Assembly (NCBI GenBank): GCA_027623815.1
Contig: JAQBUV010000034.1
Location: 1-27,411 of the forward strand
Origin: Casp-Chloro-G3 sp002816715
GTDB lineage: Bacteria; Chloroflexota; Dehalococcoidia; Lucifugimonadales; UBA3495
DNA length: 27,411 bases
Direction: 5' to 3'
Shown here: positions 23,693 through 27,411 of the stretch, piece by piece
Numbering within the stretch: the first letter of the stretch is position 1
Layout of the letters: every line of letters begins with the position of its first letter
Position numbers and translations under genes: made by a program
The notes under the pieces: model-generated
Told to the model about the DNA's origin: nothing
Databases searched by the model: none
Seen by the model: the letters and a program-made list of their open reading frames with translations, nothing else

Positions 23693-24085
23693 TTACTTGC
23701 CCAGGTTAATCACAATGTTGTCGGGGGAGCGGGCCAGCACCGCAGTGTGCGGCTCGTCGAAGGGGTTGCACTCGATGTGCGGTGTATGCGGCGGCACGAA
23801 CAAGAACTCGCCGGGGCCAGCCTCGACAAACTCCTTGAAGTCTTCGCCATAGTAGACCCGGACTTTGCCGCTGAGGACATAAGCGGCAGTCTCGGCCTCG
23901 CCGTGGTGATGGGGCTGTCCCTCTTCGTTAGGCGCGGCGGTGACCAGACCCAGCCAGATTTTGGAGGCACCGACAGTATCGGAGGTTATCCCCGGCTGCC
24001 TAATCATTCCCCGGGTTTGAATGGTGGCGGCGGCATCCTGTGGGCCCTTCACTACATAGGGTATTTGGGATTTGGTGGTAGTCAT
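23693..24085 (-). CDS. Cupin domain protein
   Basis: 130 aa starting at ATG 24085, which has AGGAG about 10 nt upstream; the frame stays open further up to 24286, but that part overlaps the TPR gene and reads as low-complexity shadow. Single small beta-barrel cupin. Motif 1 gives the metal ligands His59, His60/61 and Glu65 (QPHHHGEAETAAYVLSG), and motif 2 gives His103 in PGEFLFVPPHTPHIECNP. It probably binds one divalent metal; substrate unknown. It lies between the TPR gene and ridA on the same strand and could be co-transcribed with either. Confidence 0.87.
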   Translation of the reverse strand: MTTTKSQIPYVVKGPQDAAATIQTRGMIRQPGITSDTVGASKIWLGLVTAAPNEEGQPHHHGEAETAAYVLSGKVRVYYGEDFKEFVEAGPGEFLFVPPHTPHIECNPFDEPHTAVLARSPDNIVINLGK

Positions 24086-24167
24086 GGTGGTGAGGCTCCT
24101 CTTGTGTGGAATTTGGGACGGGAATTTGGGCTGATGGTATGCCGAGAGGGTGGGGATGTCAAGTTGA

Positions 24168-24671
24168 CTAAACGCTTCTCGTATCCTCTTGGGCCGTCGC
24201 CAGATTACGGCGGCTAGCGACCGTGCTGACGTGGTCACTACCAAGCACCTGCTCCCGTGCCTGTAGCGTGTCGCGGTACAGATCAATGGCGTCCTGCAGA
24301 CGACCAGTTACCCGATAGCAGTTGGCCAGGCTGCCCCGACTGCGCAGCGTGTCAGGATGCTTGTCCCCCAAAGCCAATTCCCGCTCTCGCAAGATTCCCT
24401 CAAACAACGGTATAGCCTCCGGATAACGACCGGCGGCATAGTAGCAGTTGGCCAGACTACTGCGGCGGCGCAGGGTGGTCAGGTGCGCCGCGCCAAAGAC
24501 TCGGGTGCAGGCGGCCACGTTTTTCTCGAACAGCGCGATGGCCTGGTCATAGCTTCCAACAGCGCGATAGGCGTGGGCCAGCTTGTGCCGGGCGCGGATG
24601 GAGTCGGGGTGGTCTTCGCCTAGCGAGTTTTCCAGGCTGGCTAATGCAGCTTTGATGTCTTGGATATTCAT
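24168..24671 (-). CDS. TPR protein coupled to a MazF toxin gene
   Basis: 167 aa of kinesin-light-chain-type tetratricopeptide repeats: three consecutive 42-residue units, each ending in a G-(D/A)-x-H-x-x-T-(L/V) motif (GEDHPDSI is the leading half-unit, then GAAHLTTL, GDKHPDTL and GSDHVSTV), followed by a broken fourth unit. These form a protein-binding superhelix. The ATG at 24671 shares ATGA with the mazF stop, so translation is coupled to the toxin gene; a GTG at 24680 would lie inside mazF. A TPR partner is not a standard part of MazEF modules. The protein stops within a repeat, which may reflect truncation from a longer TPR protein. Confidence 0.85.
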   Translation of the reverse strand: MNIQDIKAALASLENSLGEDHPDSIRARHKLAHAYRAVGSYDQAIALFEKNVAACTRVFGAAHLTTLRRRSSLANCYYAAGRYPEAIPLFEGILRERELALGDKHPDTLRSRGSLANCYRVTGRLQDAIDLYRDTLQAREQVLGSDHVSTVASRRNLATAQEDTRSV

Positions 24672-25009
24672 TCTTGCCACATCAGTCCAAGTTGGACCTG
24701 CAACGCAAATTCTATTTTTCGCATATCATCAACGGATAATACCCCCTCACGGTCCCTCAAACGTGACTTGCTAACGGTAGCTATCTGATCTGCCATCGCT
24801 TTGTTTTGCCGGTCGTTGAGCGTAACGTAGGCTTCGCTGGGATACAGTCGCTGTACATTGCTGGTCAAAGGAACCACTTGCACCCGATTCAAACTTTGGT
24901 TAGAAGCATTGTTGCTGACGATTACTGCTGGCCGTTGTTTGCGAATTTCGCCGCCAATCGAAGGCTCAAAATTGACCCACCACACCTCACCTCGGTTCAC
25001 TACCCACAT
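24668..25009 (-). CDS. MazF/PemK-type toxin (mRNA interferase family)
   Basis: About 113 aa. MazF proteins cleave mRNA at short sequence motifs, or act as gyrase poisons in the related CcdB fold. Family marks: N-terminal NRGEVWWVNFEPSIGGEI, the conserved Arg in KQRPAVIVSNN, and VQVVPLTSN with its Thr/Ser. Start choice is open: TTG 25015, ATG 25009 or GTG 25000. GGAG at 25015-25012 is too close for ATG 25009 but lies 9 nt before GTG 25000, and the latter gives MNRGEVWWVNF, the classic family N-terminus. All starts lie inside the 3' end of the antitoxin gene. The 3' end overlaps the TPR gene by 4 nt. Confidence 0.92.
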   Translation of the reverse strand: MWVVNRGEVWWVNFEPSIGGEIRKQRPAVIVSNNASNQSLNRVQVVPLTSNVQRLYPSEAYVTLNDRQNKAMADQIATVSKSRLRDREGVLSVDDMRKIEFALQVQLGLMWQE

Positions 25010-25217
25010 CTCCAATAGTTGCTTCAGTCCACTCCAATGCCTCAGCTTCGCGCTCTTCGTCCTCAGCCATTTCCCGATAGGCCGCTGCTAAGTCTGCTTC
25101 AATAACATAGGGACGAACCAAGTCTTCAATAAACTGGCTAATCAGGCCCTTGCCTACATTTTTGTGAAGCGCATAATACACTCTTTCATCAAGAGTAATT
25201 GTAAGTTTTTTATGCAT
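24987..25217 (-). CDS. RHH-type antitoxin partner of MazF
   Basis: 76 aa. The N-terminal half (KKLTITLDERVYYALHKNVG, then KGLISQFIEDLVRPYV) fits a ribbon-helix-helix DNA-binding fold: one beta strand, then two helices. The C-terminal half (AYREMAEDEEREAEALEW) is acidic and helical, as in antitoxin tails that wrap the toxin. Its stop lies within the toxin gene (23-nt overlap with ATG 25009), the usual coupled antitoxin-first order. A consensus promoter with dyads lies directly upstream, which fits conditional autorepression. It is an assignment by position and fold pattern. Confidence 0.85.
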   Translation of the reverse strand: MHKKLTITLDERVYYALHKNVGKGLISQFIEDLVRPYVIEADLAAAYREMAEDEEREAEALEWTEATIGDVGSEPR

Positions 25218-25228
25218 TCATCCCACTC

Positions 25229-25257
25229 ATACGTATCTTACACGTATCATTATACGT
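25229..25257. promoter_or_regulatory. Operator array of the toxin-antitoxin promoter
   Basis: ATACGTAT (25229-25236) is an 8-bp palindrome; 6 bp further is ACGTATCATTATACGT (25242-25257), a perfect inverted repeat with 6-bp arms. The hexamer ACGTAT/ATACGT thus occurs three times. The second dyad covers the -10 box, the first covers the start-of-transcription side. RHH antitoxins commonly bind such hexamers cooperatively. Confidence 0.7.
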
Positions 25258-25279
25258 TGAGGTTGGATCGCCTTGTCAA
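25249..25279 (-). promoter_or_regulatory. Toxin-antitoxin operon promoter
   Basis: Minus strand: perfect TTGACA (25279-25274) and perfect TATAAT (25254-25249) with a 19-bp spacer, slightly long. The start is predicted near 25242, about 25 nt before the antitoxin ATG. Confidence 0.72.
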
Positions 25280-25382
25280 TCCTTAACGAATATTGAGAAG
25301 GTGTAAGATTACCGTGCTGTATAAAATCCGGGAGAAATTCCAGTCTTGAAAATGTCCACCAGCCCAGGAAATGTGACCATGT

Positions 25383-26696
25383 ATGCCACCAGACAATAAT
25401 ACCGCCGCTGAGGTCGCTCAGGCGGACGAACCCAACAATGTGCGGTCGTCCGAACCGGCTAGAAGTAGCGCCCGGCGGGGCGGGATGAAGACTTTCACCT
25501 CGCTACAGAATAACCTCAATTACCGCTACCTGTTCACCGGCAACCTGTTCGCCAACGCCGCCCAGTGGCTCCAGTTTATCAGCATTGGGTGGCTGGCTCT
25601 GGACATCAGCGGTTCGGCCTTCCACTCCATCATGGCGGTGGCGGTGCGGGCAGTTCCGACGCTGGTCTTAGGCCCTTGGGGCGGTGTGCTGGCCGACCGC
25701 ATTGATCGGCGCAAGCTGGCAATGGCTACCCAGGTGGGCCTGAGCGGCGCGGCGGTGACCTTCGCGTTCCTGATCCTCCAAGAACAGGTCACCAGCGTCT
25801 GGTACGTCTACGCCTACACCCTCGTCACCGGGGTTGGATTTTCCATCATACAACCGGTACGCCAGTCCCTGATCGCCAATACCGTCCGAAAGCCAGACAT
25901 GGCCAACGCCCTGGCGTTAAACGCGCTGGCGGTAACTTCTATGCGGTTGGTTGGGGCCGCGCTGGGTGGCATCCTGATTGAGACCCTGGGCTTTCAGTGG
26001 AACTTCTTCGTGGAAGGAGGGCTTTACATCGGGATGATGGCGCTGCTGATTCCCATGCGCACACCTTACACAGAAGCCAGCACCGCCCGACGAAGTTCGC
26101 CGTTGAGCAACCTCAAGGAAGGCCTGTCCTACATTGTAAAGAGCCGGGTGATGTTGCGGTTGATGACCCTGAACTTTGTCCGGACTGGCGTGTTCGCCCC
26201 ATTGCTGCTCTTGCTGCCCGCCTATACTTCCGAAGCCCTGGGCGCGGGCCCCGGAATTGGCACCGCGATGTTGGTGAGCATGGGCATTGGCGGGGTTACC
26301 GCGACGTTCATCATGTCGTCCTGGGGATTCTTGACCAAAAAGGGTCTGGTGAGTCTGATCACTCTGGTAATTGGTTCCGCGGTAATCACCAGCCTGGGCC
26401 TATCCCACTGGATCTGGTACTCGGTGCCGATAATGGTGGTAATGGGCATTTCTCAGAGCAATTTCATAGTCGCCAACCAGACTTTGGTGCAGAATATAGT
26501 GCCCGACACCCTGCGGGGCCGGGTATCCAGCGTCTGGCACTACGAGCAGGGGCTGATTCCGTTGTTTTCCGGGATGATCGGCCTCTTAGCCACCCAGGTC
26601 GGCATTTCCTGGGCGATTCTCGGATTCGGCGCCGCGGCGCTGGCCCTGAGTGTTTTCTTTCTGATTCGCTTTGGCGACATTAGGTCGCTGGACTGA
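25383..26696 (+). CDS. MFS transporter (MFS_3 / enterobactin-exporter-like)
   Basis: Integral membrane carrier, 437 aa from the ATG at 25383 or 403 aa from ATG 25485 (MKTFTSLQNNLNYRYL). The first 34 residues are polar and Ala/Asn/Ser-rich with no ribosome site of note, whereas MKTF has the purine tract GGGGCGGG directly upstream, so the shorter form is likely. The body has 10-12 hydrophobic helices; the NYRYLFTGNLFANAAQWLQFISIGWLALDISGSA start and the motif-A-like loop GVLADRIDRRKLAM after helix 2 are typical of the MFS_3 group. A second loop DTLRGRVSSVWHYEQGLIP precedes the last helices. Probably a drug or metabolite exporter. Substrate unknown. Confidence 0.87.
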   Translation: MPPDNNTAAEVAQADEPNNVRSSEPARSSARRGGMKTFTSLQNNLNYRYLFTGNLFANAAQWLQFISIGWLALDISGSAFHSIMAVAVRAVPTLVLGPWGGVLADRIDRRKLAMATQVGLSGAAVTFAFLILQEQVTSVWYVYAYTLVTGVGFSIIQPVRQSLIANTVRKPDMANALALNALAVTSMRLVGAALGGILIETLGFQWNFFVEGGLYIGMMALLIPMRTPYTEASTARRSSPLSNLKEGLSYIVKSRVMLRLMTLNFVRTGVFAPLLLLLPAYTSEALGAGPGIGTAMLVSMGIGGVTATFIMSSWGFLTKKGLVSLITLVIGSAVITSLGLSHWIWYSVPIMVVMGISQSNFIVANQTLVQNIVPDTLRGRVSSVWHYEQGLIPLFSGMIGLLATQVGISWAILGFGAAALALSVFFLIRFGDIRSLD

Positions 26697-26721
26697 GCGC
26701 GCGCCGTAATCTGACAAACAA

Positions 26722-26751
26722 CAGTAGCCCGGTCGGCAGTAGCCCGGTCGG
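26722..26751. repeat. Perfect 15-bp tandem duplication
   Basis: CAGTAGCCCGGTCGG is present twice, head to tail with no mismatch, between the MFS stop and the VOC gene. The next bases are not a third copy. Its lack of divergence suggests a recent event. Confidence 0.95.
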
Positions 26752-26802
26752 CTAATCTATGGTAATTTTTCCCAAAGTCTCAGCGACGGAGGGCCGCAAA
26801 AC

Positions 26803-27201
26803 ATGGAACCAAGAATCAGCATAATCACTCTGGGAGTATCTAACCTGGCCAAGTCCATTGAATTTTATCGGGATGGACTGGGCCTGCCGTTGCGCCCCGG
26901 CGAAGCAGCCATCGCCTTCTTTGAGACCAAGGGCACCTGGCTGGCGCTGTTTCCTCGGGAGTCTCTGGCCGAAGACGCTAACGTGCCCCTGCCGGGCGGT
27001 GGCTCGCCGGGGTTTACCCTGGCGCACAATGTACGCAGCAAGGAAGAGGTCGATGCCCTGATCGGCCACGCGGTTTCGGTTGGCGCAACCCTGGTCAAGC
27101 CTGCCCACGACGCCGAATGGGGCGGCTACTCCGGCTATTTTGCCGACCCGGACGGCTATCTCTGGGAAATCTGCTGGAATCCCTTTTTCTGGATTGAGTG
27201 A
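26803..27201 (+). CDS. VOC superfamily (glyoxalase/bleomycin-resistance fold) protein
   Basis: 132-aa single-chain vicinal-oxygen-chelate protein with two beta-alpha-beta-beta-beta modules. The first begins ISIITLGVSNLAKSIEFYRDGLGLPL; the second has FTLAHNVRSKEEVDALI, then the C-terminal GYFADPDGYLWEICWNP with Glu122 as the likely metal ligand. His75 is another candidate ligand. Family members act as glyoxalases, dioxygenases or drug-binding proteins; substrate not assigned. The ATG at 26803 has GGAGGG about 9 nt upstream. No linked genes on the same strand beyond the MFS gene 106 bp before. Confidence 0.9.
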   Translation: MEPRISIITLGVSNLAKSIEFYRDGLGLPLRPGEAAIAFFETKGTWLALFPRESLAEDANVPLPGGGSPGFTLAHNVRSKEEVDALIGHAVSVGATLVKPAHDAEWGGYSGYFADPDGYLWEICWNPFFWIE

Positions 27202-27317
27202 TTCCGGTCGCAAAGCTCACCGCAGCGCAACAGAGGACGCTGAAAACAGAACAAAAGTAACCAGAACAACCTATACGAACTTTGCGTCTCTAGGGTTTTA
27301 AGATAAATCCTGGATAG

Positions 27318-27410
27318 TTACGTTGCGGTTGTCCCCTTGCCATCAGCAATTCTAATTATGGCAATTCGACCCCGCGTATCGGCAGAAAATCGCTCCTCTG
27401 AACCCATCAC
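27318..27410 (-). CDS. Possible 3' end of a truncated minus-strand gene at the window edge
   Basis: On the minus strand the frame is open from the window edge for 30 codons to a TAA at 27320-27318. The peptide ends with a segment reading ERFSADTRGRIAIIRIADGK, which looks protein-like but short. Its core codons match those of the partial frame at 1-66 (IIRIA, same frame). No family is recognised; chance opening cannot be excluded. Confidence 0.3.
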   Translation of the reverse strand: MMGSEERFSADTRGRIAIIRIADGKGTTAT

Positions 27411-27411
27411 T

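Noticed and set aside
24086..24286. N-terminal extension of the cupin frame by 67 residues
   Set aside because: It overlaps the TPR gene, reads as basic low-complexity sequence, and ATG 24085 has its own ribosome site at the point where conserved sequence begins.

Overview
The window looks like chromosomal DNA of a free-living bacterium, most likely a Chloroflexota member of the Dehalococcoidia/SAR202 type. This is an inference from gene content and style: a SUF operon with SufU-type scaffolds, a lipoprotein substrate-binding protein, glutamine-dependent NAD synthetase, OFA-like MFS carriers, and many short palindromic intergenic repeats. No 16S rRNA or other decisive marker is present, so the taxon is tentative. 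Gene density is normal, and there is no phage, integrase, IS transposase, CRISPR array or tRNA.

Layout. Positions 1-3316 hold rho and pyrG on the minus strand; pyrG has a consensus-grade promoter. Positions 3703-7164 are on the plus strand: an alpha/beta hydrolase, a DinB-like protein and an orphan family-5 peptide/solute-binding lipoprotein. Positions 7459-14658 are a long minus-strand SUF iron-sulfur assembly cluster, in transcription order sufB, a small winged-helix/HxxCxxC protein, sufC, sufD, sufS, sufU, a second sufU paralogue and a DUF4258-like gene. It is driven by a strong sigma70-type promoter with an adjoining palindrome. tatD-lysR are transcribed divergently, followed by a methyltransferase whose only well-placed start codon is ACG. 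Positions 17881-19748 hold an MFS transporter and a UspA protein (minus). nadE (plus) follows, then a small XRE regulator and a zinc-ribbon protein ending in a strong intrinsic terminator. Positions 23142-25217 (minus) hold an RHH antitoxin, a MazF toxin and a TPR protein in overlapping frames, then a cupin and a RidA protein. The window closes with an MFS exporter and a VOC/glyoxalase-fold protein, both plus. Both window edges may carry 3' ends of truncated genes.

How it works together. The SUF genes supply the whole pathway: sulfur mobilisation (SufS), transfer/scaffold (SufU x2) and cluster assembly (SufBCD). The embedded regulator-like gene is a candidate iron or cluster sensor. It is bounded downstream by a 135-bp inverted-repeat element and a palindrome-rich spacer that could uncouple sufB from sufCDSU. 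Several families of short palindromic repeats sit at gene 3' ends or between operon members across the window.

The observations most worth a second look are the embedded HTH/HxxCxxC gene and its neighbouring MITE-like element, the ACG start, the toxin-antitoxin-TPR triplet with its operator, the three-copy dispersed repeat, and the same-frame 18-bp match between the two window ends.
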